Shown in pieces: positions 36,031-45,700 of a stretch of 64,000 nucleotides of DNA. Numbering within the stretch: the first letter of the stretch is position 1; each line of letters opens with the position of its first letter. The DNA is from Pelodera strongyloides (taxonomy: Eukaryota; Nematoda; Chromadorea; Rhabditida; Rhabditidae): positions 104,804 through 168,803 of the forward strand of contig JAANDG010000311.1 of assembly GCA_036852015.1 (NCBI GenBank), given 5' to 3'. The notes beneath the pieces are model-generated. The model was given only the letters and a program-made list of their open reading frames with translations, was not told the DNA's origin and made no database searches. A program made the translations under genes and the position numbers.

Positions 36031-36330
36031 GCAAGGTACGGTACGGGTACGGGGTCAGGTTGCCCGTAATTATGAATTATACGGCATCTCGCAAAGAAAA
36101 GGCCGCCCGCCGAATTGAGCCTGTGTATTTACGATGTCGTCTACGAATACTACAACGTCGTTGGATACCTTGGATGTATCAACGGGTAAAAACATGAAAA
36201 TGGGTGACGTAAGTTAAGTTAATTTTCTCAAATAATTCTGCGACACCGCGAAACACCTCTTACTGATCTCACAAATGGAGAATACCAGAATACTATCGAA
36301 TATTTCTAAATATAGTTGTTTACTATTTAT
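36031..36330. repeat. Diverged segmental duplicate of 34797-35330
   Basis: GCAAGGTACGGTACGGGTA, GGTTGCCCGTAATTATGAAT and CCGCCGAATTGAGCCTG occur at 34797-34870 and again here. The exon-like segment and its flank (CTCACAAATGGAGAATAC vs CACTCAGATGGAGAATAG) follow in the same order. This copy lacks the inverted repeat at 34885-35045 and has an in-frame stop in the exon-like part. Confidence 0.75.
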
Positions 36331-36599
36331 TAGGAAGTATGTGAAAGAATTCTCCATCTACAGTACAAATACATAGAGTCCTTGTGTATTGATTGATGCA
36401 TTAGTTCAGAATCACTTATAAATTTATTTCGGTTTTCATCTCGGCTCACACGTGTGCAAGTTTCATTTTTACTCACGCACTACCAATTATTTCACGAACT
36501 TAACTCTGCCAACATGTCGAAATTTTTTTATCATGAAAAGTAGCCTCATAATGCGGCGTGAAGTGTATTCACATAGAATTTCATTAATTTACAAAACAA

Positions 36600-36702
36600 A
36601 AAATTTGGAACGCTTCACGAATTTGCGTGTCATCCTTGCGCAGGGGCCATGCTAATCTTCTCTGTATTGTTCCAATTTTAGTATATGTTCACCGAAGTGA
36701 AC
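36600..36702 (-). ncRNA. U6 spliceosomal snRNA
   Basis: U6 forms the catalytic core of the spliceosome with U2 and pairs with the 5' splice site. On the minus strand the RNA begins GTTCACTTCGGTGAAC (5' stem-loop) and contains the ACAGAGA box within AATACAGAGAAGATTAGC, the AGC triad region, TGGCCCCTGCGCAAGGATG and CACGCAAATTCGTGAAGCG (3' stem), and ends TTCCAAATTTT. ATTGGAACAATACAGAG is the nematode form. Length, about 103 nt, is normal, and a T run terminates it. A TATA box lies upstream, so it is probably functional. Confidence 0.95.
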
Positions 36703-36723
36703 GGTTGGATTGCTTTTTATCTC

Positions 36724-36776
36724 CTTATATACTAGTGTGAAACCAGCGGCGCACCTTAGGCGCACGAGTACACTTG
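36724..36776 (-). promoter_or_regulatory. U6 promoter: TATA and PSE-like element
   Basis: Reading the minus strand, TAGTATATAAGGAG places a TATA box at about -25 to -30. TGCGCCGCTGGTTTCAC lies at about -45 to -70, the expected position of a snRNA proximal sequence element. A CGCCG core is shared with the SRP RNA upstream region. Confidence 0.6.
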
Positions 36777-36923
36777 ATGGACAAAGAACACTCAGTTACG
36801 GGCTACGTCCCAATTCAAATGCACTTTGTTGATTGTAGTGTAAATAAATATATAAAATATTCAAAAGTGCACGGACGATGTTCAACTAATGGCACTATGA
36901 TCTTCCTTTTGTGAGCATATCTA

Positions 36924-37095
36924 TTTAAAGCGGCATATTAGCCGGTTTCTGAATCGCATCGTGGACAACTGAATTTCTACGTAGTTATGCTAAATTTCTC
37001 GAATTCAGCTCGATTTTTTATTCTAATTTATGTTCAATTGCATAAGCAGCAAACGAAAACTCGATTTGTTTCAAAAACCGGTCGGTATTTCGCTT
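36924..37095. repeat. MITE family M1 copy
   Basis: Left TTTAAAGCGGCATATTAGCC and right AAACCGGTCGGTATTTCGCTT, interior in reverse orientation. It lies about 150 bp upstream of the U6 promoter. Confidence 0.85.
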
Positions 37096-37169
37096 GCATT
37101 TCAATTTTAAGATTGTTGTCCCTCCGAATGTAGGACTCCAAAAATTGATACTCGTGGTCTCTTACTGCG

Positions 37170-37700
37170 TTCCCTTTTGGCGAAACGCCAGGCGAAGGTA
37201 ATGGCGAAATGCCTGTCCACCCGCACAGCGAAACGCCATTTTTGACTAAACAACCAGCGTTTCGCCAGGCGCTTCGCTGTTTTTGCCGCCCTTTTCATAA
37301 TAATGCGGCAAAACAATTCGAAATGACAGGAATCGAACTTGCCGGCACGCCTCTGCCAAACCTCAAACAAGCGCCTTAGACCACTCGGCCATACAGAATA
37401 TATGAGTCCTCATGAAAAAAAGTTGGATAAGGCCGCCAGCTTTTTACTCGTCTTTTCCCTTTTCTCTGCGCGCTATGCTCTTTTCTCTGTGCATAGTATT
37501 TAGAGTGGCGATTCGCTAGTTGCATTTACCTTCGCCAGGCGTTTCGCCAGTTGCATTTTCTTTCGCCAGGCGATTCGCCAGTTGCATTTATTTTCGCCAG
37601 GCGTTTCGCCATTAATTTTTTCCTTCGCCAGGCCTATTAGGCAGTCAATTTATTTTCGCCGGCGGATTAGGCAGTCAATTTATTTTCGCTGGCGATTCGC
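37170..37700. repeat. TTCGCCAGGCG-type dispersed/tandem repeat
   Basis: Roughly 36-bp units with the core TTCGCCAGGCGWTTCGCCA and an AT-rich spacer (GTTGCATTTA) repeat at least six times at 37500-37700. Inverted cores (GGCGAAACGCC) lie at 37180-37280. Two later units carry the variant GGCCTATTAGGCAGTCA. The tRNA-like pseudogene at 37326 sits between the two halves. Confidence 0.8.
37315..37398 (-). pseudogene. Leu/Ser-type tRNA pseudogene
   Basis: On the minus strand ATGGCCGAGTGGTCTAAGGC is a canonical class II tRNA D-arm with A box. GGCAAGTTCGATTCCTG is a B-box/T-arm about 40 nt later, with a long-variable-arm-like segment between. The acceptor strands do not pair well and the anticodon arm is weak, so it is probably degenerate. 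A nematode-specific class II tRNA cannot be excluded. Confidence 0.5.
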
Positions 37701-37709
37701 CTACGACGA

Positions 37710-37905
37710 ACAGAGTACCGAGGCCCGTTGAGTCTTTATATATTTCATCGGTTCATGGTATCCGTGTTCTCTTGAGCAGTGGTAGCGGTAGATCGGGGGC
37801 GCGCTTACAAACCAATTAATTAATTAGTGGTGCTATGAACTTCACAAAACATTTTTATTAGATCCAAATGCTTGGGGTTCAAAAGCGACTTGTTATTCAA
37901 TATTT
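37710..37905. repeat. Interspersed repeat R37, paired with 40820-41010
   Basis: GTAGCGGTAGATCGGG, TTACAAACCAATTA, TGGTGCTATGAACTTCA and CATTTTTATTAGATCCAAA occur in the same order here and at 40820-41010. The later copy continues into TTCGAAGAGCCCTACGGGCTCTTC, which also occurs at about 35388. So the three loci share modules in different combinations. Confidence 0.75.
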
Positions 37906-38009
37906 TACTTCACACAATAATCAAAATAATGTATAATGTATAATGTGCAATAATTATAAATAAATGTGACAATAAATAAATTGTTTTTAATATTAGTGTA
38001 TTATCTATA

Positions 38010-38098
38010 ACTTTGTTACTCGTCAGTTGCGGCTGTCAAGAAGAAATGCAGGTTTAATTCCTGGACGGTGCACAACTGAAAATAAGTTAACATACTTT
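38010..38098 (+). repeat. tRNA-derived SINE-like copy
   Basis: GTCAGTTGCGGCTGTCAAG, GGTTTAATTCCTGGACGGTG and CACAACTGAAAATAA match the family tail and weakly match a B box. Confidence 0.5.
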
Positions 38099-38842
38099 AT
38101 GCTATAATATGCTTTCGTAGTATAGTCTGATGTGGTAAAATTGAAGAATACTACCACACTGAAGAATACTACCCAAATTCTTTGCCAGACTGGCGTCTGG
38201 TTTCCCAAGAAAAAGGGCAAAAAAAAAAAAGAGTTTTCGCCCGGTTTTCGCAAAAGGTTAGCCAATGCACTCGGTCCCGGCCAGAGACTGGCGAAGACTG
38301 TTCGAAGTTCGAAGTACGCTGCGAAACCTGATTGTACCTATTTTTTTCGCCGCGCACCAAACGAGTTTCGTCAATGAATTTGGGAGCTCGCGCAATGGTC
38401 TTTTAGGCGGAATAGTCACAGTAAACGTAATATAAAATGTCTAGTAGCCTATCAAGAAGGAATAAGCATAAATAGTCGGTTCAAAGAGTTGATCCAGTAA
38501 GAGTTAACAATAAGTACACGAGTAATCTTCAAGAATTATGAGTGCACCGTACAGTACATATCATTAGCAGGTAGGTGTATTTCCAGCGAAGTTGAAAATC
38601 GGTAGCAGAATGGTCTGAAATAGTATCATTCAAAAAGTAAATTATTAATTTTATCGTGAAAAAGAGGGATGTGTTAGCCACTAGTTTTTTATCCCTCTTC
38701 TGTAGCAGGAAAGTAGCGGCTGTGAAAAAAGAGATGAATTCGAAATTTCTATTTTTTATGCTATTAACAAATTTTACCTGACGAGGTAGGATGCGCCGTC
38801 CCTTACGCACAATCAGTAAACAGTCTTTTGCGATCCAGCTCC

Positions 38843-39134
38843 TCACTTTCGCGATTCCATAGAAGCAGATAACTCTGCACAATCGTTGAAATTGACCAAG
38901 TAGGTTGTTGGCACAAAGTAGCCATTAGCTAAAACGTACAATAATAATATTAGTAATTACAATAATAAAAATATAACAATAATATTAATAAACAAATTAC
39001 AATAATAATAGTAAAAAAAAAATAATAACAGTAATAAACTTACATACGACACCAGGTTCTTCCTCTGGTACGGTAGTATCCAGAGATTCTGTATCAGAGT
39101 CGGAGTCAGATGAAAGGGTTATAAGACAACGGCC
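38843..39134 (-). pseudogene. Paralogue of the small SIM-like gene
   Basis: Exon at 39053-39134 reads LITLSSDSDSDTESLDTTVP in frame, a strong SIM-like motif with an acidic Ser tail, and exon 38843-38928 begins NGYFVPTTYLVNFND and ends in TGA. A GTGTCG donor and TTTTAG acceptor join them in phase. No first exon is evident, since an in-frame stop lies just upstream, so this may be a 5'-truncated copy. It lies in a block colinear with 33592-34604. Confidence 0.4.
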
Positions 39135-39905
39135 GCTTGTGTCTTATTATTTGTTATATTGTGTTGAGTAAAACATTGTTAACAATATTTATGAAACAGA
39201 CTCATATTAATACTATTTAAATTGGTTGAACTAGTCAATGTATTTTACATCATGAGGTAGGAGGACATATAATTATAAGTAAAGAATGCTATTTAATATA
39301 AGAAACAATATTGAAACTAAATGTAAGACTAGCAGGAGGACTACTTCCAAAAATCGGTACATACACTCCACTCTCTTCCCCTAGGGCTCACACCAATGAG
39401 CGTGGCCTTCCTATGCAATGTTACGTGGACTTACATGGTTATAATTTTAGGATCGATCATAGTGACTGTAATAAAATGTTTTACATTAAGGGATACACCG
39501 ACACTAAAACTGTTTAAAGATAATATTTATAGTCACAAAAACGAAAGTAAAAAAAAAGTAATAAAATAGAGCACACATATGTAATGATGTGGCTTAATAA
39601 TGACCATCTTATACGGATGCACTCTATTCGAGGCCGAGGAGGCGTGTCATCAAAGATGCAAATTACATGCAGTGACAGACAGTTGTTCATAATAATAATA
39701 GGAACTTGTACATCGCTCAACATCCATCAATCAAACTGTATCTGTGTCATTATACAGTCACATGCAAGTAAACATGATCAACTGACATCTTGGAGGAATA
39801 TATCTACTAACGACTCATCTATATCATGTTGACATCAATGTCTTCAAGATGTATTGAGGCAACATGTACATCATTAGCAACAAAAATAAATTGTAAAGCA
39901 CTAAC

Positions 39906-40292
39906 CTAGAGGTTGTGCTGGTAGTTCAGTAAGGCCATTCTAATTGGACTGCAGTGTATCATGGGGGGTGTGTCCTCGAATTTGTAGATGATATACGATG
40001 ATTTACCATCGTAATCTACATAATAACCATCTAGTCGCAATCGCGACCCATCAACAAATGTTATTTCTTTCTCTCCACCGTGCTCAGCGTGTCTAATTAC
40101 TACATAATAACCATCTACATAATAACCATCTAGTCGCAATCGCGACCCATCAGCAAATGTTATTTCTTTCTCTCCACCGTTCTCAGCGTGTCTAATTACT
40201 CTACCTTCTCTCTTACTCACCCATTCGAGATATTTTACACCTAGTTCACTATAACGCTCATTTGCTTTATAGAAAACTCTTTTTTTTTCCAA
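39906..40292 (-). CDS. Hypothetical protein with internal duplication
   Basis: A single open frame of 128 codons on the minus strand, starting MEKKRVFYKANERYSELGVK. It contains the module IRHAENGGEKEITFADGSRL-RLDGYYVDGYYV twice in tandem (HAENGG then HAEHGG), encoded by a roughly 100-bp direct repeat at 40010-40195 (CATCTAGTCGCAATCGCGAC twice). It ends YKFEDTPPMIHCSPIRMALL. A diverged frame at 39590-39665 reads CIFDDTPPRPRIECIRIRWS, suggesting another copy. The G-G...L-x-GYYV pattern faintly resembles FLYWCH-type domains, but Cys/His ligands are not clear. No intron or promoter is evident. It could be a live small gene or a transposon remnant. Confidence 0.4.
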   Translation of the reverse strand: MEKKRVFYKANERYSELGVKYLEWVSKREGRVIRHAENGGEKEITFADGSRLRLDGYYVDGYYVVIRHAEHGGEKEITFVDGSRLRLDGYYVDYDGKSSYIIYKFEDTPPMIHCSPIRMALLNYQHNL

Positions 40293-40819
40293 TATTTACT
40301 TCTTATTTTTTTTTCTCTCTATCATCTTTATTCATAGCCATTCTCTGGAAGCGCAGCGATATAGTGTTTGTTATAGTATATACGGAATGTACTTAGACAG
40401 GCGCAAGCCAAAGTCAGATCTTTGGCAAAAGAGTCATGACGAGATGCTTCAATAAAGAATTTGCGATACTTTGATCAACCTTCCTTCAAAACGCGCACAT
40501 CCTGTAGACAATACTTACAAATTTCTTCTTCCAAATTGATTGTGGATTTCGTTGCGGACATCCAAGCCTTCAAACACTTCTCCTTTATATAATAAGATGT
40601 ATGATATTTTAGTTTCGAGATAAATGAAAGGGGTTTAGAATAGTAACTCTGGCGGGGCCGAATGCGGGGTAACAGGGAAAAAAATATTTCACTTTGACGT
40701 CAAATAACACCTCTAATCCAGAGCTTTGGCAGTGTTTGACACGGTCGGGGCGACTAAATTCCATGTGTTTTAGAAAACATGTTTTCTAAGTTTCAAGAAT
40801 TTTGTTCCAACCGGTTCTC

Positions 40820-41080
40820 GTGATCTCTACCGAGTCCCGTCGAGTTTTTAAATAATTAATTTTTCATAGTAGCCGTGCTCTCTTGGACAGTCGTAGCTCG
40901 TAGCGGTAGATCGGGCGCATGGTTACAAACCAATTATAGTGGTACTATGAACTTCATAAACATTTTTATTAGATCCAAACGGTTTAAACGCTTCTTGTTA
41001 TTCAGTACCAGCCGTTCGAAGAGCCCTACGGGCTCTTCTCCGACTGGAGGAATCGGCCTTCGGCCGATTGTTTCCCTATT
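40820..41080. repeat. Interspersed repeat R37, second copy
   Basis: Colinear with 37710-37905, then continues with CGTTCGAAGAGCCCTACGGG-type hairpin sequence and CGGCCTTCGGCCGA. The latter hairpin also occurs at about 35380-35450. Confidence 0.75.
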
Positions 41081-41272
41081 TAAAAAAAGGATTGCTGCAA
41101 TTTAAAAAGTTAACTCTCGTCTCTTTCTCCTCACATTCACACCCACACATTCACACGTCTATGATTGTGGAAACGTATAATAATCAGTTTGGATCACCAC
41201 TCGACTAAGACTACCATGCAAATTTTACATTGAAGGTGCTCTCTGAAGGGCAGATTGTTACCCTTATGATAA

Positions 41273-41351
41273 GCTAGCATAGCTCAACCGGTAGAGCGTT
41301 GGACTGTGAATCGAGAGGTTGTGCGCTGCTGTGGGTTCGAATCTCGCCAGC
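41273..41351 (+). pseudogene. tRNA-His-like gene or pseudogene
   Basis: TAGCTCAACCGGTAGAGC is a good D-arm (GCTC/GAGC). GGACTGTGAATC would present a GTG (His) anticodon, and GTGGGTTCGAATCTCGC is a T-arm with B box. The variable region is about 14 nt, longer than usual for His, and GCTAGC/GCCAGC acceptor strands pair only if offset. It could be a pseudogene or an unusual class II-like tRNA. Confidence 0.45.
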
Positions 41352-41489
41352 GATAAAGATTTTGTATGCTCTTTCGATGGAAGAATTTTCTTTATGAGCA
41401 GCTTTCGTTGTGCACATAAAAACAAACCCGTGACAAACTCTTCTCCTTTATATAATAAGATTTTACTTCACACAATCATCAAAATAATG

Positions 41490-41578
41490 TATTAGCTGTC
41501 ATGTCGCGCTGCATGTCAATATCCCAGGTTCAGTTCCCGGGCGGTGCAAAACTGAAAATAGAGGATTTAAAAAAACAT
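41490..41578 (+). repeat. tRNA-derived SINE-like copy
   Basis: TTAGCTGTCATGTCGCGCTG, CCCAGGTTCAGTTCCCGGGC and GGTGCAAAACTGAAAATAG. The GGTTCAGTTCC segment is close to a Pol III B box. Confidence 0.55.
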
Positions 41579-42168
41579 TGCATACCTTATTTGCACATTG
41601 ACAATTATCCTTAAAATTTCCAAGTTTCTTTGGTGAATTAAATCACTTATTTATCTTTTTTCTTAAAGGGAGAGGCCCACGAGAAAAAAGTTTTCCTCAA
41701 TTAATTTGTAAAGAATGTCCGGAATTTCAGAAATATTACTGTGAAAACCGCATTGCTTGAAGCCTAGAACTCACAGAGTTATTCCCCGGCAAACAGTTCG
41801 GCCAGGTACCGTAGTCAGAAGCAATTTTTGCGCTTTTAGGGCATTACAGTATTGGAAACGCTTTCTTACAATCGTAGGAATTTTCTTCGTTCATTTAACA
41901 ATTATTATGTAGAGAAAGAATGCTAAGGGACGGACATAAACTGTATTAACGTATTTTGACGTTGCTGGCTACGGTACCTGCTGGCACCGCCACTGTACTG
42001 TAGATTATCTACATACGGTAAAAGACTCCGTGGGTCACGCACCGCCACATACTGTAGATTATCTACATACGGTAAAAGACTCCGTGGGTCACGCACGAAC
42101 TGAGAGAGTGGGTCACACACAAACTACAGACTCCGTGGATTATCACGCCAATAAAATAAAATCACCAA

Positions 42169-44698
42169 TTAAATAATTATAATTGTACCACCCACCAGGA
42201 TACACTTCAGCTTAAGATCACCGCTCAGCTTCACAGACATTTGTGCACAGTAGATGTGCACTACGTCGTCAGAACGAGACAGGATGCCAATGATCGCAAG
42301 TGAACAGGTGTCATCCCAGAATCGGTCCGTCCTGGGTTCCCGGATGTTCCACTTCTTCGTTTTGCTCTTCTTGCAGAACAACGCAGGCGAGGTGGCGTCG
42401 TCCGTGACCTGTTGCAACTCGGTTAGCCGAATCTCCTTCAGTTCGACAACTAACTTCGCCAACCACAGGCTAAGCTCTTCCAAAATGTCCTCTGCATTCT
42501 CCTCCTTGAAGTAGCAGCTCTTCCGCGAAAGAAGCGGAGAGGCGATCGGGCACCCAAATAGACGGAGCTTGTAGACGGTCCGGCAGGCAGTGACGACACT
42601 CTCTCCTTTGCCGAAAATGTCTCTCAGAACGGGTGCTGCAAATAATTCGTGAGTAACACACAAAAGAAACATCAGTGGGTCACACACTGCATATCACATA
42701 CATCACATGAACACAAACACATACATCACATGCACATGGTGTACCTACAAACATGAACAATTGTACTTACACACATATCCGTCGAAAAACTCGACAGCTC
42801 CGGGGGCGTCATTCTCGCGAAGGTCCCACGCGTTAATTCCACTACGCAAAACGGCGTCGGTTGCGAATACGAAGGTGTCGTCGTCGTCTGCCATACGTGG
42901 GATGGACTCAAAGGTCGAGAGTACTAAAAGTGCGAAGGGTTGGTTGGTTGGTCACCCACTCAAGGGTTCCGTGGCTCCCACTCATAGTAGGTCACCCACA
43001 CGCAAACTCCTATTGTATTAAAACTTACGCTTTTCCTCCGACTGTTCCACTAGAGCCTCCTTCTTCGCTGCCTCCCTCACCCGAACCTAAATATAACCAA
43101 CCGTGGGTTAAACACATCTACGTCTTTGCACATAATTGGGAGTCAGAGGTATTTACGGTCAGGGCACAAAGAATCACAACTACAGAACAACGGTCGCCCA
43201 CACATACTTTCTTTCTGGGCGGTTCTTTCCCAGCGTCGTCGGCGGCAGCCGCATCAGTACTAACGTCCTCTTCTGGGTCCTTGTGCTCATCGTCCTCCGC
43301 CTCTTTGTCCTCCGGCGCGTCCTTCACCTAAAAGGAAAACAGAAATTATGACACAATAGAATACCTACAGAAGCTCCGTGGGTCACACACCTAGGACTGT
43401 GGGTATAACACATATGCAGCGGGGTCCAAGGCAACAAACACAATTACACTAACAAAAAAAAAAATACACCAGCTGCAAATAAGCAAACGCACATACCTGT
43501 GGTTCCACAACAGCGTCTTTCTCAGCCTCTTTCTCCTTGGGAGCGTCGTCGGTCTCCTTCTCCTTGGCAGCCTCCTCTTCCTCCTCTTCAGCTGCTCCAG
43601 CTCCCTTGTCGGCTTTCTCAGCCTCATTCTCCTTGGCAGCCTCCTAAAAGGCAAACAGAAATTACGACACAATAAACAGATGATCCGTGGGCCAGACACG
43701 TATGTGGTATACGGTCACGGCGCAAAAAAAGAACAACAACAGAACACAGGACGCCCACACAGGGGTGCAAGAAGGCCAAAAAACTATACATGAGCAAAGA
43801 AATAGATAATCTGCAATAAAGAAACGAACATACCTCTTCCTCCTCTTCAGCTGCTTCAGCTGCTCCAGCTCCCTCGTCGGCTTTCTCAGCCTCATTCTCC
43901 TTGGCAGCCTCCTAAAAGGGAAACAGAACTTATGACACAATAGAATACCTACAGAAGCTCCGTGGGTCAGACACGTATGTGGTATACGATCAGGGCGCAA
44001 AAAAGAACACAGGACGCCCACACAGGGGTGCAAGAAAGCCAAAAAAACTATACGTGAGCAAAGAAATAAATAATCTGCAATAAAGAAACGAACATACCTC
44101 TTCCTCCTCTTCAGCTGCTCCAGCTGCTCCAGGTCCCGCCGCGGCGCCCGCCTCATCATTCGAATCGTCGGCCTCATTGACCTAAAAGAAAAACAGAAAA
44201 TATGACAGAAAATATACATACAAAAGTTCCGTGGGTCACACACACCTGTCAGAAATGTGCAGCGACAATTGCCTGGGTCTACGATTTCAGGGGTGCACAA
44301 CAATTACATAAAAAACTTCAATGGCTCAAAAAACCACATACCTCACGAAACTGGGGGTAATCCAGACGATACGCCTCAAGCGCTGCCTCAACGGATCTGT
44401 CCAATGCCTGCAAACACAGAGTAAGTATAAGTATAGTAAGTATACTTGTAAGCAGTATAATTCACACAGAAACTACAACGATATTCAATGTAAACCACAC
44501 CTTGGGATTTCGTTTGTTCTTTCTGTAGGCTCGCAGACCACTAACGAACTCAAGACAGTTCGCTGCGACCACCCATTCGGTGTTGTTGCTCCAAAAATAA
44601 AAAACCTCCATTTTATTGGCATTCACTTTCACCACTCGACATGGATAATGCCGGGTTTTGCCGGTACGGGCGAACAGATATGTTCCAACAGGAAACAT
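42169..44698 (-). CDS. PWWP-domain protein with acidic linker (HDGF-like architecture)
   Basis: Nine minus-strand exons join in phase: 44501-44698, 44342-44407, 44098-44181, 43834-43911, 43497-43643, 43208-43327, 43029-43086, 42771-42923, 42169-42635, giving about 456 aa. The ATG lies six bases after CTTTTAG, so it may be trans-spliced. Residues 1-66 (MFPVGTYLFARTGKTRHYPC, VVKVNANKMEVFYFWSNNTE) have the beta-barrel pattern of a PWWP domain, which binds methylated-histone nucleosomes and DNA; the PWWP core itself is diverged (HYPCRV). Residues about 90-230 are Glu/Ala/Lys-rich with repeated EAAKENEAEKAD. The C-terminal about 200 residues (DDDDTFVFATDAVLRSGINA, GCPIASPLLSRKSCYF, LTELQQVTDDATSPALFCKK) form an unrecognised globular region. 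Terminal exon ends in TAA after KLKCIL. Likely nuclear, chromatin-associated by domain. Confidence 0.85.
43497..44181 (-). repeat. Tandem exon-plus-intron duplication in PWWP gene
   Basis: Exons at 43497-43643 and 43834-43911 both begin EAAKENEAEKAD and end in GAGAAE...EEEE. The exon end at 44098 repeats AAGAAEEEEE. Their introns share CACGTATGTGGTATACG, GGACGCCCACACAGGGGTGC and TAATCTGCAATAAAGAAACG at a spacing of about 266 bp. A third, more diverged intron (43328-43496) shares CTCCGTGGGTCACACAC. The duplicated unit is phase 0-0, so each duplication keeps the frame and lengthens the acidic linker. Confidence 0.88.
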
Positions 44699-44769
44699 AC
44701 CTCTCTAAAAGTATGCAATGCTAAGAATGGAAATTGCATTCAACATTCATTCAAAACAACATTAACGTA

Positions 44770-45339
44770 ACGGAAAAACAAATATTACTACGTTTCAGAA
44801 ATAAAAAGAAGAATAAAACAGAGAGAAAACCAGTTAGAAAAAATTCAATGTTGAAAAAATTTGAAAAATTTTTTCAAAAACAATGAAATTACGGTATTTT
44901 ACCCACGGCATGGCCGTGGATGGGTACCGTGGATGACCCACGGTACCCACGGCACACTAACTCTACGGCACACACACACACAGACACTTGTGGGGGTGTG
45001 TAGTGACACACCATGAACTATGGTGACACACAATTAACTATGGTGACACCACTTGACATATCATGACCTGAACATGGGTACTCATATATGCATATATATA
45101 CCCCCTTGGGAGGCTCATATATGCACATACCCCAGACACACCCCCACACCCAGGCATGGGGGTGTCATATGACACTCAGGGGTGCACCAGGCGTCATGTT
45201 TCACACACCCCTTGTTGTTTGAGGCAACCTGAAAAGTACCGTGGATAATCCACGGTACCACTATAGGACACTATACGGCACTATACGACACTCTACGGCA
45301 CACACACGCACACCCAGACACTTGTGGGGGGTGTGTAGT
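44770..45339. other. Repeat-rich upstream region of PWWP gene
   Basis: Contains short palindromes such as GTACCGTGGATNATCCACGGTAC and TGTGGGGGTGTGTAGTGACAC segments used again in the arrays at 45.3-46.8 kb. No gene is seen. This interval should hold the PWWP gene promoter or trans-spliced leader region. Confidence 0.45.
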
Positions 45340-45700
45340 GACACACCATGCACACCAACCACGGCACCTCATCTATTAACCCAAAACACAATGTTTCACT
45401 CGCCACATAACCGTGGCCCGCAGATCGCAGTCGCTGTAGAGAAGTACACATCACACGCAGCAGCAGTATGAACAGAGGCAAAGGTTGGTAAGGTGGATAA
45501 ACCACACATCCATTGACCCAACACACAATGTTTCACACACCACATATCCGTGCCCCGCAGATCGCAGTCGTTGCTGAGAAGAACGCATCACGCACAGTAT
45601 GATGAACAGAGGCAAAGGTCGGTAAGGTGGATAAATCACGCATCCATTGACCCAACACACAATGTTTCACTCACCACATATCCATGCTCACGAGATCTAA
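45340..45700. repeat. ~135-bp tandem repeat, ~2.6 copies
   Basis: CATTGACCCAACACACAATG starts at 45511 and 45644, with a related start at about 45372. Units include CACATAWCCGTGCCCCGCAG, ATCGCAGTCG and GAACAGAGGCAAAGGT. Confidence 0.85.

Noticed and set aside
39311..39517. Plus-strand ORF LHGYNFRIDHSDCNKMFYIK, considered as a FLYWCH-like exon
   Set aside because: Resemblance is weak, no partner exons were found, and strand differs from the related-looking ORF at 39906.
42254..43351. Plus-strand ORFs of 71-156 codons opposite the PWWP gene
   Set aside because: They are antisense shadows of in-phase minus-strand exons.
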